Positions 52,380 to 64,000 of a DNA stretch of 64,000 nt are shown here, piece after piece (position 1 is the first letter of the stretch; the number at the start of each line of letters is the position of its first letter). The notes under the pieces were generated by a model that saw only the letters and a list, made by a program, of their open reading frames with translations, ran no database searches and was not told the DNA's origin. Source of the stretch: Pyrrhosoma nymphula (lineage: Eukaryota; Arthropoda; Insecta; Odonata; Coenagrionidae); NCBI GenBank assembly GCA_963573305.1, contig OY754338.1, positions 16,056,192 through 16,120,191 of the forward strand. The letters run 5' to 3'. The position numbers were made by a program, and so were the translations under genes.

Positions 52380-55204
52380 ATTATTATTATTAATAATGCA
52401 AAATGCATTATTATTTTTTCCCATTGAGTCTCCCTGTTTTCTTTTTATATTTTGAACGAGCGATTTTTTCTTTATTTAAGAGTTTGTATCCAAGCAATTT
52501 CTGTTACCCAACTGCTCAGGAATTCATGGAATTTTGGAAGCAGTGTTCCTCCCCTAATTCACTTATTCATTGGCGATCCATTTCCATGAATATCGGTGTC
52601 AGGAGAAACGGCCACGGATGTATTTTTTTTAAACCGTTCCATACAAAGAAAGGTTCCGAAAAATAAACTTTCGATCTTTTTTCTGCAAACAAGTGAATGA
52701 ACGGGACTCCGCCATTTTTTCGTCTACCCGATGGCGAATGTTTGGCGTGCAATTCGAATCAAGTCGATTGCTTTTCGAGTCCGTCGGGAAATATTTTTTC
52801 TTGCATTGCTTTTATCTCTCTTCATGTGCATCGTGATGGTACGTACTGCTTCTCTCTCTCCCATGAATTCGAATCTGAGGTTATTTTGTGGAAATTCTCG
52901 TTACCGAGTTCAAAGGTACTGATGTTTTTTATGGAACCAGAACATACTTATTTTGAATAATAATTGTATTCCATTTTTACTAAATACACAAGTACAGTTA
53001 ATACAAATACATCCTTGTTAAGAGGGAATATAGGTAGGTACCCCAGAGGATAACCTGTGTTGGGGTTTATCGTCTAATGCTAGAAAGCAGCTGCTGCTGC
53101 TACTGCATATTAACTTTTTACCTACCTATTGGTTAAGGAGCAATTTTTATTTTCACCATAGTGTGTTCCAAACAAGTAACAATGTAACGGTACTGAGTAG
53201 TAACATGTAACAGTACAAAGACAAAAGAAAGTACTGATTCAAAATCACTGTCTATACTATCGGAATGTCGAGATAGCCTAAATGTTATTGAAATTTTCGC
53301 CCAGTGTCTAAAAAGTCACATACTGAGAATACAGAATTTTCATTTATGCTCTCTATGTACTTCAGTTTTACTATATATTATGTTATACTATATTTTGCTA
53401 CAATATCGTATTATACAAGAAATGTTAACAATATAGAATTTTACAAGGATGGACATAGGGTTCTTTTTTTGCGGAATCGATTACATATAGACTAATTTTC
53501 AAGAGGGAATTCTAAATAATGTCCTTTTTCTCGGTAGTATCACACTATATTTTTTATATTGATTTTTTGAAAAAAGAGATATGTCATATAGCGTGTTGTC
53601 CTAGAGTTAGTCTGTGCCTTCATCGTTTTATACAATTGCCTTGGTGTGTATAGTGCAGTGTTTAGTAGATGCAGTAGTAATATTTGAGAAACCCAACTGT
53701 TTATCCTCGGAACTACCTCGGCTAACCTCTCGGCCCTGCTACCTAACTGGCTCTTCTCTCTCTGTAAGGCTCCTGAAGATGTGTTTACAGTTACCGGGTA
53801 CAACGCTACTCCCCTTGGGTTCAGTGGATATCTAGAATCTGATGGAGACGTATATATAATACTTGCTGGAAAACAACCCTGATCATCTAAGCCAAGTAAT
53901 TAGTCTACCCCAACAATTTTTTAAAAGTTGATTTAACTTAAATGCCACGTATTTTCTTTCGTCGACAGTAATGTTTGTGCGAATATTAAATAAATAAGAG
54001 GAACCTTTTTTTTGTCTTAAGTAGTGCGGAATGAGATATAACCGTCTTCGCACCCTGTAAACCGAATACTATCCACCTTGAAACTCTTGCGGTTGAAAAC
54101 TACTCATTTTCTCAATGCTTCTGGTAAAGATGACCCTTGTTAGTTTGTTTTATGGGGGAGAATGTATTATTTTTATAAGTCCATATCAGAACTCCATTTC
54201 CTTTTCAAGAAGCAGGAGAAAGTCATGCTGCGAGAATCTCAGGTATATTTCTCATGAATTGAAAACTATATATTATTGCCTATAAAGAGGTTTAAGTCTG
54301 ACGACTAGGTGAGATAACTAAATTTCATCGATCATGTAATTGTAAAAAAGCCTCTACGTATTTTTATATATTTTGTCTATTTATATGTGAAATAGTAAAT
54401 GTGCTGTTAGGCGAAAGGTTTTTTTAAGCCGACCGGCAAAAGGTTTTTTTATGTCGGCCACATAAACTTGATTTTAACTATCATAGGTGTTATTTTAACA
54501 AGTATACGACAGAATTTCATCCCTTTCCTCGAAATAGAGTTGCTAAAATAGAAAGAAATTAGTTGTTTGAAAAATTAATGTGCGGACAATATCAGATTCA
54601 TTTCTCCTCTAATGGTGAACCACTTCCGTTTTGTTACCCTCATCGCATGTTTTACTGACGATGGATTAGCTTTGACTCTTGAACCTGGGAACGTGTTTTA
54701 ATCCTGCTCGCCCTGAGAACAAAAGGGAACTTGAATTGTTATCCTAATGGGTGTTCTCTTTTTTTCTCCCCAACCCTTGTGGTCTCTTCCATTAGGGAGC
54801 GCACTGCGGTCAAAATGCCGGCCGAGGGCGAGCATCTGATGAGATACAATCTTATCTGCGATCGACATCCTGCGCTTAGCGTCTTAATTGCGCCTGTGAA
54901 GTTGTTGTGGGCCGAAAATTCTCTCCTTGCTCTGTCTGCAGAAAATGAGGTTGTCCCCGTCTGAGGAAAATTAACTTGGAGGTCTTTGGAGTCCTACGCT
55001 TAATCATATAGCAACTGCAGACAAGAATGAGACAAAGCAGAGGTGAAAAATATAAATGAATATATTGCCGAGAACTTTTGGGAGAAATTATATAATAAAT
55101 CACATAAAATACCATATATAAATAATACTAAATTGAATTACTAAATGAAAAAATAAAATAAATATAATTAACAATTAATAATAATACTAAATTAAATCAT
55201 TTTA
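52380..55204. other. no gene seen
   Basis: AT-rich, with short open frames on both strands that show no family motifs. Local oddities are two aaaggttttttta repeats at 54413-54450. Frames at 52567-52960 and 54731-54964 are unrecognised and probably spurious. Confidence 0.4.
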
Positions 55205-57191
55205 TAGTCTACCATAATTGGACTTCTATTATTAACGAGAGTGATGCTAACATATTTTATGATAAATTAATTACTCATTTCAAGGAGTTTTACAACAATT
55301 CAAGGGTCATCAAGTTAGTGAAAAAAGAAATGAAGAAATAGCCCCAAAAAAGGAGTGGATAACTGGTGAGCTCTTAGGAAAGATGAAAAAACGAGATGAA
55401 CTATTCAAATTGCATAAGAATAACCCTTCAAATGTCCAATATAGACAAACATAAATCTTGTAGCAATAAATTAAATCAAGAATTAAAGGAGTGTAAACAG
55501 AGGTATTATAGGAGTAAATTTATGGATGTAAGAGGTAGTAAGGAGATGTGGCATAATATTAATGGTATTCTAGGAAGGAAAACCAAAGATAGTGATGAAA
55601 AAACTGTTGAAATTTTTAAGTCACAGTATTGTTTAAATGAATTGCTAGACATTTTTCTCCTCAATTTCACGGATGAGTTACATAAGTTGAAACAAAAGTT
55701 GACGGTGAAATTTAATTTGGGTGGTTCCATTTCATGTCCAGATAGCCTTTATATAGAGAAAATAACAGAAAAACAGACTATAGATATCGTTAAAAACTTT
55801 AGAAGTCTATCAGAGGGATATGATTCTGTGAGAATGAAAGATATGAAAAATAATTGTATTTTAGTTAAATTACTTACTAAACTTATAAATATCTGCATTA
55901 CGCAGGGTGTAGTACCTCAGGGGATGAAATGTGCTATCATTAAACCTATTTTCAAGGGCGGTGCCCATAGTGTATTTAACAACTACAGACCCATATCTGT
56001 GCTGTCGAGTGTAGCTAAAAGTATGGAAAAATATGTTTCTACTGTGTTAATGAATTACTTAAAGAAATACAATTCATTATCTGGAAATCAAATCGCTTAC
56101 CAGAAAGACAAAGGTACCAAAGATGTTTTGCAAGTATTCTCAGTCAGTGCTACAGAGTTTGTACCAAATAGGTGTAAGAGGAAATGAAAGGTTATGGTTC
56201 AAGTCTTATCTGATGGGTAGATCAGTGATTGTAAAACTGATGAATACTCATAGTGAGGTAAAATATATTTATTTATATGGGTGTTCCACAGGGCTCAGTT
56301 GAGGACCATTATTGTTTACTCCATGTCTTATTATGTCAAACAAGTTAGAATTCTCCAATATGCAGATGAAACAGTGTTTATATCCTCGCATTATGACTTC
56401 AAAAGAGCACAGCAAAAAAATGCAGTGTGCTCTTGATGATATGGTGAAATGGTCTCATAATCATGGGTTGGTAATGAATGAAGGTAAAACTAAGGTGATG
56501 TATGTGTCTAATAGAGTGTCTAAGCTTAAGATGGTAGAGTTAAGACAACATCGAAGCTCTTGTTTGCATAAAGGAAATTCTAAGAACTGCGATTGTGCTG
56601 TTTGGAGCAGGTTGAAAAAATTGAATATTTGGGAATTATTATAGATCACCACTTTAGGTTCAACGAGCATATTATTAATCTTAATGATAAACTGAGGATT
56701 GTAATGGATAAAAGGTATCATTTGAGAAATTTGTTGCCAGTACGAATAAAAAAATTATACATGTGACATTGACAGAACGCTTAATAAGATATGGAATTAC
56801 TGTTTGCGGTAACACTAGCAACTTTTATCCAACAATGTTGAGGAGAAATCAGGATAGGTTGTTGAAATTGACTGGAAATGAAAATAGCTCAACTGACATA
56901 CGTGAAATATATAATAAATATGAGATATTGCCAATTTTGCAACTAATGAAATACATTTTTATTTTAGATAATTATTTCAGTTCAAAAAATTAAAAATTAA
57001 AGGTATCAATGGCTGTAATTCAAAGACGTGATATGACACGATATGAAGTTCCAAGGTTCTTTAACACAAACGTGTCTAGAAAACAGGAAGTACTGGTACC
57101 AAACATTTTCAACAAGTTACCGATCTCACTGAGGAATTTCATTGGGGAGGTCAAGAGACAATGCAAAAAGTATTTGTTGGGTGGAGAGTAG
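55205..57191 (+). pseudogene. CR1/Jockey-group LINE reverse transcriptase
   Basis: Reads ANIFYDKLITHFKEFYNNSR, then EWITGELLGKMKKRDELFKL, MWHNINGILGRKTKDSDEKT, SEGYDSVRMKDMKNN, GMKCAIIKPIFKGGAHSVFN with NYRPISVLSSVAKSMEKY (RT motifs 1-2a), GNQIAYQKDKGTKDVLQVFS, then after frameshifts DDMVKWSHNHGLVMNEGKTK, IEYLGIIIDHHFRFNEHI and RYGITVCGNTSNF, ending near LPISLRNF. Motif C is lost in a damaged patch near 56280-56360. At least five frameshifts or stops. No endonuclease is visible upstream. Confidence 0.75.
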
Positions 57192-57884
57192 TAAAATTAT
57201 TAAACTGGAAATGAAAAATAGGTATTTTGCTGAATGTTTTAGGCACCTCCTGACAAGTCTTTGACTTAGCGGGACCTAGGGATGTGATAATATATTCATA
57301 TCATTCACATTTATATGTCTCAAGCTCATTTACAATAATATGTTAAGTTAACCATTGCATTAAGTCAAGCATTGTTTGGTCTAACATGTTGGTTTAAGCC
57401 AATAACCTCTTCCTTACTCTCTCTCTCTCTCTTCCTCCTTAATACCCCTTCTAAGAGCTCTCCTTCTTCTAGGATCAAGGGGAAAACTTGAGGCGTGCCT
57501 CTCTCTCTCTCTCTCTGTTCCAACCAGCAAATTCCGCTTTTGCACCTCAGCGCAGCTTCGCCGTTGCTTTGACGACGGCCTCTCTGCAAGGAGCGCCGCT
57601 TTTCGGTTGCCCACCTCCGAGCGAAAACGATGTAGAAGACAAAGGACTCCTGGGAAAAAAAAATAATGGAATGGAAAAAGAAAAAATGACTTATCAAAGC
57701 TTCCTTTGGCGTTCCTGCTTCCCAACCACAACTCCCCCCTCCTCCTTCTAGACCCTCCAATTTACACCCCTCCTCGCCCTCTCCTCTCATCTCTCAACCG
57801 TAACTTCGCGTTCGTTCTCACGCAGGAAGGCATCCCTATAGATCCACGTCACTGTGAATCGATTCTATGATCGACGTAATTTGA
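57192..57884. other. no gene seen; CT microsatellites
   Basis: Includes (CT)n runs near 57418-57432 and 57500-57516 in a pyrimidine-rich region (57400-57800). Both-strand frames here are low-complexity artefacts. Confidence 0.5.
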
Positions 57885-58475
57885 CCCCTGCGGGTAGGGG
57901 GATAGAGAATACTCCCGCAGTATCCCTGCTTGTCGTAAGAGGCGACTAAAAGGGTGGGGAGGGAAACCACGGAAAAAACCCCAGAGCCAGCAAGGGTTGA
58001 GTCCAGACAGTGTTGTGGGTCTACTGTCTGTGTGCGGCCATGCCACGTGGCCTGGGATCTACCTGCATGTTTGCTGTGTGCGGAGACCCGTAAGGGGGAG
58101 AAGGGGGTCCTGGTGGGTGAGTTCTCCGGCACCCAGCCGGGTTTCGGATACCCGGTATGGGACGGGGTTCAATACCCCACTTCGGCCCCGGATTCCCTGT
58201 AAACGGGCGGCCGGGGGCTAGCCACCCCCGGTCAATCGGCTTTCCGATAAGTTCGGCGGCGAGTGCTAGGGAGGTTGGGGGTCTGCGTAGGGTGGTCGGA
58301 GGTGCTCGGGTTGGTGGGCCCGTTGCATCGAAGACCCAACCCGAAACAGACAACCACCTCCAGGGTGCTATATCCCCTCGGGTAGCCCTGGCGACTGCGC
58401 CGGCTTGCGGAGCGGCGTCCCGAATGTGTGGCTCCATGGTGAGTGGGGAGCCCGGGGGATGAAGACTGTTTAGGT

Positions 58476-59680
58476 ATGGTGGATGCTTCACTTCTCCCAC
58501 CTAAAAGATCCTGCCCAGACACGGACAGGGGAGAATGCGTTGCTGGTTCTAGCAACCGATATTTAGTGATGAGGTGTCTGAAGGAAGGAGAGAGCCTTAA
58601 AAAGGTGCCCCTCTTTCTCATTCGTAAAGTCTTGTCGGGTGCGGTTCCTGGGAAGCTAATATTGGCGAAGAAACTACGTGACGGCACACTGCTCATCGAT
58701 ACGGCAAACGTGGCGCAAAGTGAAAAGGTTTTGTTAGTAGAATAGTTGCACGACATTCCTGTCAAGGTTGAGGTGCAACGCACCCCAACCTTAACAGGAA
58801 TGTCGTGCAGCTATTTGACAGGTGTTTAACCTGTCGGGGATTAGCCATTACGACCTATTGTTTGTGGAGATCGACGAAATTTAGGAAGATTTAGAATTTA
58901 TGGGCTCTCAAGAGGTCTTACATGCTCGTCGACTGACTACAAAGCGCAACGGAGAAAGAATAAATACAACATCTGTTGTCCTTACGTTCGCGCGCGATAA
59001 GCTCCCCGACAAGGTGTTCGTTGGTTATGAATCGGTCCCGGTAAGACCATTCAAACCGGCACCCATGCGTTGCTACCAATGGAACAGATACGACCACATG
59101 GCAACACGGTGTGAGGGCAAGGCCACCTGCCCCCGCTGCGGCCAGGATAAACACGAGGATATGGAGTGCACTGATGATCCACTGTGCGTCAATTGTGAGG
59201 ATGCACATCCCGTGTATTATAACAAATGTCCAAATATTGTAGAAGGGAGGAAGATAATGGAAATTAAGACGGTCGACAAAATCAGTTATTTAGAGGCTAG
59301 GAAAAAGTGTAGTGCACAAATTGCTCCTAATTTTTCAAAGTCATTCGCCCAGGTCGCTAACGCTCCTATTCCTAAAGTCAACATCTCGACACAGACTGAT
59401 ACCGTTGAGATCAAGCCCCAGAAATCCCCTGAGCAAAATCTGACCAAGCCGGCTCTGGCCCAAAATCCAGCAAAGGCACCACCTGTTCGGGTTCTCCTAA
59501 AAAGAACCCGGAAAAACTACCATCGGGGCCACGCTATTCGAGCGTGGCAAGTCTCAATCCCCTGGTCCATCCATCCCGGACCAACTCAGCCAACCAGAGT
59601 CGATGGAAGAAGACGAGTTACATCAGAGTCGGAGATCCTCCCGCCCTAAATCCAAGGGGAGGAAAAGTTGCATGAAACGC
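58476..59680 (+). pseudogene. LINE copy E ORF1 remnant
   Basis: ATG 58476 opens MVDASLLPPKRSCPDTDRGE and YLVMRCLKEGESLKKV. TAG follows KVLLVE at 58743, right where an inverted duplication has inserted. The frame recovers at 58900 with LTTKRNGERINTTSVVLTFA and the knuckles: CYQWNRYDHMATRC (second Cys now Trp), CPRCGQDKHEDMEC (intact) and CVNCEDAHPVYYNKC (intact third knuckle). The tail is frameshifted after about 59480. Confidence 0.78.
58739..58818. repeat. near-perfect hairpin inside ORF1
   Basis: Left arm tgcacgacattcctgt...ggttg is followed after a short loop by its inverse caacc...acaggaatgtcgtgca. Copy B (about 22350-22400) has only the left arm. The right arm is therefore a local inverted copy inserted into copy E. 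Confidence 0.85.
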
Positions 59681-59745
59681 TGATCCTCCCACTGTACGGT
59701 GTGCTCGTTTTTAAGTGGTTTTAATAAATTTATTATTTTTATAAA

Positions 59746-60560
59746 ATGGCTTTTATATTACAGTGGAACTGTAATGGTTTTTATAGGTATAAGGAGGAGC
59801 TGGCCATTTTAATCCGTTATTTTAACCCCTCTTGTATATGTCTGCAAGAAACCCATTTTAAAAGTACGGACAAGAGTATTTTAAATGGTTTTAACGTTTG
59901 TAGATTGGACGACACCAGTGGCCAACGTGCCCAGGGTGGAGTGGCGGTTGCTACTCGGGATGCCCTTTACACCTCCCGACTGCAGCTGAACACGCCTTTC
60001 CAGGCGGTCGCAGTGACGGTGCATTCCCCGGAGGCAGTGACGTTTTGCAACGTCTACTTGCCGGAGGGGGCACCGGTCACTTGATCCAATTTAGAAGCCC
60101 TTGTTCGTCAGTTGCCCAGACCTTTTATTTTATGTGGCGATTTTGACGCTCATGATACCCTCTGGGGTAGTTCGCGGTCACAGTGTGACCGTAGTGTGAC
60201 AGTGTCTTATCTAATTTTATTACTGATTTTAACATGTTTTTGTTGAATAACGGGGAACACACCCGTTTTAACTCCTTTAACTGTCAATTTTCTATTATTG
60301 ATCCAAGTATCGCATCGAGTACTTTAATGAGCAAGTTTCATCTGTCCTTTTACGATGGCCTCTGTGGATGTGATCATTTCCCCCTTTTTCTGCACAGAGA
60401 TAATAATTTTAACGCTGATTTTATACGGTCGGGCAATTGGATTGTCCGGAATGCCGATTGGACCCCTTTTAGGGAAAAAATCAATTTAAGCATGATGAGA
60501 ACCGTGATAGCATTTTTAACACTGAAATACTGACCCGCAATATCATCGATTCCGCAAATT
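59746..60560 (+). pseudogene. LINE copy E ORF2 endonuclease
   Basis: ATG 59746: FILQWNCNGFYRYKEELAIL, LQETHFKSTDKSI, GGVAVATRDALY, then TGA at 60082 after APVT. Beyond it, LEALVRQLPRPFILCGDFDA has Asp in place of the catalytic-region Asn of GDFNAH. A frameshift near 60190 precedes FLLNNGEHTRFNSFNCQFSI and CGCDHFPLF. Inactive. Confidence 0.78.
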
Positions 60561-61835
60561 GCCCAAATCACTGCATTGCATAACTAGGCCCGCTGTTCCC
60601 TGGTGGAACGATGATTCCGCTGAAGGGATTCGTAAACGCAAGAAGGCGTTAGGAATTTTTAATAAGTTCCCCACTGAGACAAATCTGTCCTCCAGGTGCC
60701 TCAGAGCAAAAGCTCGAAGGGTGGTGAAGAAGGCAAAAAAGGCCTCCTGGATTAAATATGTATCCGGTGTTAGTTGTAGAACACCCCTTGCACAGGTATG
60801 AGACAAGGTTAGACGAATTTCTGGAAACTACCGTCAGCTCAGCGTCTCATTCCTCTACATCGATGATAATGTACTGACATCTCCGTCGGCTATTAGCGAG
60901 GTTTTTGGGCAGTCACTCGCCAGTACATACAGTGACGACAACGAAGAGGAAGAATTCCTACGTATCAAGAGGCGTATTGAATCACATGAACTTATCTTTA
61001 CTGAGAAGCGACCGACAGCAGACTATAATATCCCTTTCTGCCTTTGGGAACTGCGTTCTGCCATTGAAGACTCCCTCGACTCGGCCACAGGAATGGACGA
61101 CATACATAATGCGTTTCTCCGGAATATTCTGGAGGGGGCAATGGAGGAAGTCCTTCGCTCCCTCAACCAACTTTGGGCTGATGGTAGCTTTCCACCCTCC
61201 TGGCGGCACTCCACAGTATTCTCAAACAGGGTAAAGATAAAGCTGACCCGAATAATTATAAACTCATCTCCCTTACTAGTTGCCTGTGCAAGGTGATGGA
61301 AAGATTGGTAAATCGGCGTCTCGTTTGGTGGTTGAAGCGTCGAAACCTTCTTTCAAATATCCAATGCGGCTTTAGACGCGGCTGATCGACCGTTGACCAC
61401 CTGGTCAGACCCGACAATTTCATCCAGGAATCCTTTCTTCTCCGTCAACATGTCGTAGGTGTCTTCTTGGACATGGAGAAGGCATACGACATGAGTGTTG
61501 CGGCACAAGCTATTAATGACTCTCCATGAGTGGGGATTGAGGGGCAAATTACGTATTTTTATTAAGAATTTTTAAACTGATCGTGTTTTTAAAGTTTAAA
61601 TAGGTAGTCAACTATCCAAATTTTATCAGAAGGGCATTGGAGTTCCACAGGGTCAGTTTTAAGTGTGACACTTTTCGCAATTGCGATCGACGACATAGCC
61701 AAATGCATTAAACCTCCATTCATTGGATCTGTGTTCGTTGACGACCTAGCAATATTTTGTAGGTCGTCCATAATAGTCACTGCAAGCAGAGTGAGTCAGC
61801 TCTAAATAAACTGGATGTTTGGACTCGGAGGAATG
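60561..61835 (+). pseudogene. LINE copy E ORF2 linker and RT
   Basis: PAVPWWNDDSAEGIRKRKKA, RAKARRVVKKAKKASWIKYV, CRTPLAQV-stop, then ADYNIPFCLWELRSAIEDSL, MDDIHNAFLRNILEGAMEEV, a frameshift near 61220, NRRLVWWLKRRNLLSNIQCG, VFVDDLAIFCRSS. Stops and frameshifts are frequent. The linker at 60600-60790 shows what was deleted from copy B. Confidence 0.78.
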
Positions 61836-62066
61836 GCGAATCCTTGCGTTAGGTTATTTTTCAAAAAAAATTAAAATTGGCTATAACTCAAGATAAACAG
61901 TACAAAGGCAAAACACTGGTTTTTCTCTTTATGTAATCTAAGTTAAACATGGTAAGAATGTATACTGCAGTAATGTAGACAGATGGAATTTTTTGAAGTA
62001 CTATTAGAGCACATATTTTTTTATCACTATCTCCAACATCTTACAGTAAAAAATAAAAACTGTATC

Positions 62067-63442
62067 TCAAAAAATGAATTGATTACAGAATAAGTTCAGT
62101 AACAAGGTAAGAAAAGGAACTGAGTGTGTAGCAAGGAATATGTAATATGAAAGAAGCTGATCGCAATTATCCACTCCATCCATGATTGTATTATATGCAA
62201 CCACCGCCTCTGGTTTATCCATGCCTGGTGTGGTGGTTGCTACAAAGTTGCTTCCAAATTCGGAGGATATCATGGCAATGTCCCGCTTGTCTTTCCAACG
62301 GAAGACACATATTCCCTCCTCACTCCATCGGGAAGAAACTCCTCCTTTCGTCAATTTGTGGCCAAAAGCCTCTTTGTGATTTTCCTTTCTATTGGGTCTC
62401 GATGTGCCTGTGCAATAAGTTTTTTCAGAAAGAAGGTCCCTTGCCAAAGCCACATTGTTGTAGTAATTGTTCATGAACACATTGCGGCCACGATTTTCAT
62501 TATTTTCCTATAGTTTAATCACCACTTAATCTTCATGCCCCCGTCCACCTAATTCTTCGTCCCCAGAGCCTGTATGAATTTTTAATTGGTGGACTAAACC
62601 AGATGACTTGCAATGAATATAGATCTTAATATCATGCTTGTACTTCTTACCCTGCAGGTATTGCCGAAAATTAGTCGGCCTCTCCACAGTAACATTGACT
62701 CATCTATACAGAATTCCCGTCTCGGGAAGACGGCATTTTCCATTGCCTTCTTGAAGCCATCTAAAACGGGTTCTATTTTATAAAGGCGATCGCTAAGCAC
62801 TTGATCATTTTCAGTGGGATTTTTTGCGAAATTTAACGCTTTTAATATTCCGAGAAAACGATCTCTTGCCATCAATTTGCGGAATATAGATATGTTAAAA
62901 ATCTCTTTCCAGTAGTCCGACATTCTGTTGATTTTAATTGTGCCCATATGGAAAAGCAATCTAAGCCAAACATAAAATTCTTCCCTACTAAGCGGCTTCC
63001 AATCCGCAATCCTCCCCCTTGGTGAAGGATTCCTAAGAAACAAGTCGTCTGCATTTTTCTCAGTTTCCTCGAGAATTAAGTTATAAATACTTTCCGCAAA
63101 AACCACGGAGAAATAGTCATTGAGCCCAGGGGATCCCATGAAAGGAATGCTTGCCTTGTTTTGTGGGGGCTCAGGGGTCCAGACGAAACAGGAATTAGCG
63201 CTACCTGCCTGCGGGTGTAGCAGCCAACGTCACTGCCGTGTCTGTAACGGGCTCTCCATCGCTGTCCGTTTCACTATCAATCTCAATTTCACTTTCTTCG
63301 CCAATGGAAAAGTCATCACTAGAATTTTCTTCTTCCGAAGAATCCAACAACACGTACGAATATATTTCTTTTTCTTTAAGGTTTCTTTGGAGGCGCTCTT
63401 TTGGCTGCACACCTGAAATAATATAAATACTATATTACTCAT
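62067..63442 (-). pseudogene. second piggyBac transposase (different lineage)
   Basis: N-terminal acidic region (SSEEENSSDDFSIGEESEIE, 63410-63201), a frameshift, then IPFMGSPGLNDYFS, LSREEFYVWLRLLFHMGTIK, FCIDESMLLWRGRLIFG (first catalytic Asp). A one-base frameshift near 62665 leads to GKKYKHDIKIYIHCKSSG. Next come TAA and TAG near 62510-62530 and NVFMNNYYNNVALARDLLSE, where MNNYY replaces the expected MDNYY, so the second Asp is lost. Then RWSEEGICVFRWKDKRDIAM and MDGVDNCDQLLSYY (third Asp). The Cys-rich C-terminus is missing. It is clearly a different family from the piggyBac at 6025. Confidence 0.85.
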
Positions 63443-64000
63443 TGCTTTAATTTATCAGTGTGGGATTTATACAAGCAGAATAAAAATGATAATAGATATA
63501 GAAAGAGTCCAGAATTCAGAAGATTTCAGGAGTCCAGATTTCAGAATGCCTGAGAGTCTAGAAAGGCGGCATTCTCATCTCAAGGTTTCACGTGTGACTT
63601 ACCACTCCTCCCTGAAATAAATGTCTCTTAATTTGTATGTAAAATGTATTTTAAAAGTGTAAAAACTGGCACCCCCTTTTAAAAACATTTTTTTAATTTT
63701 CACTAGACCTTGAAAACATTCAGACATTAATAATTCAAATCTTACTTTTTAATCATGGAAAAACTCACCAGTACATCACGAACTTAGTATATTTGCCTCC
63801 TTGGAAGTAGCCGGAATCAATCTTCTCTTCCTTTTAGTCAATGTAAAAATAAAGTCCCGTAGAAGCGACACAAATATTAGTTAGTGTTATGATTGTAATT
63901 ACATAGAGCAATTAAAGGTAGGCTTATGAAGCATTTTGGTGAAGGAGAAAAAGATACCGAAATAAAAATATACATAAGTTCGGACTACCACATACAGCAG
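63443..64000. other. no gene seen
   Basis: AT-rich region upstream of the piggyBac gene. The element's terminus may lie here, but no TTAA-flanked inverted repeat could be matched to the left side near 61840-62060. Confidence 0.4.

Larger units (their letters stand above)
57885..61835 (+). mobile_element. I-clade LINE copy E, decayed
   Basis: Starts at cccctgcgggtaggggg like copy B, with 5'UTR to 58475, ORF1 region 58476-59680 and ORF2 from 59746. Homology ends near 61835 in the RT after RRNG, so the thumb, RNase H and tail are missing. It is about as long in its 5' half as copy B but far more mutated. It preserves the ORF2 linker (60600-60790) that copy B lost. Confidence 0.82.

Noticed and set aside
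57365..57790. Long frames on both strands, rich in Arg/Glu/Ser
   Set aside because: Arise from (CT)n/(GA)n low-complexity DNA.

Overview
The window looks like repeat-dominated, AT-rich DNA from an animal nuclear genome, most likely an arthropod. The evidence is the mix of spliced transposase genes, I-clade and Jockey-type LINEs, piggyBac, Harbinger, Merlin, mariner, Tigger and hAT-type elements, tRNA-derived SINEs and a 5S-derived SINE. No intact host gene is visible. Two candidate non-repeat loci are a THAP zinc-finger exon pair (about 17.2-17.7 kb, +) and two exons of a putative SWIM-type zinc-finger protein (about 18.4-18.9 kb, -). Both carry lesions. Assignments come from motif reading alone, without database searches.

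Layout. 0-0.6 kb: C-terminal exon of a Transib/RAG1-like transposase. 1.2-10.2 kb: an I-clade LINE (copy A) split by two nested DNA transposons. The first is a hAT-like element with about 574-bp inverted repeats and an 8-bp target duplication (2060-5529). The second is a piggyBac with a TTAA target (6025-8984). 10.2-11.6 kb: more LINE fragments. 11.7-17.1 kb: a large imperfect palindrome built around an IS630/Tc1-type transposase. 19.2-21.4 kb: LINE copy D, a small LINE piece and a Jockey-type RT. 21.5-27.05 kb: the best-preserved I-clade LINE (copy B), with 5'UTR, an uninterrupted ORF1, a damaged ORF2 (endonuclease, RT, RNase H) and a 3' trinucleotide tail. 27.1-31.67 kb: a Harbinger element with transposase (+) and a convergent spliced Myb-like gene (-), hosting a tRNA-type SINE. 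31.7-34.0 kb: LINE copy C.

34-47 kb is a graveyard: a hAT-type end, Gypsy RNase H, a 5S-derived SINE, an RTE-like RT, mariner, a second Harbinger, Tigger, a BED-finger hAT, a second copy of the 8-bp-TSD hAT-like family (42.16-43.74 kb), Merlin, a second SINE and the C-terminus of another LINE. 47.5-55.2 kb is mostly featureless apart from an R2/R4-like RT C-terminus. 55.2-57.2 kb holds a CR1/Jockey-group RT, 57.9-61.8 kb LINE copy E, and 62.0-63.4 kb a second, different piggyBac.

The strongest candidate for a little-described system is the hAT-like family at 2060-5529 and 42158-43740. Both copies have a TAGGGTGT terminus, the same gene orientation relative to it, and a transposase whose motif order (DGK ... 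TTxxNTG ... CRHH ... APGxxHxAR) resembles a strongly diverged hAT. Nearly all coding regions are disrupted, so the genes listed do not act together as a pathway. They are layers of mobile-element decay whose nesting gives a relative order of insertion.
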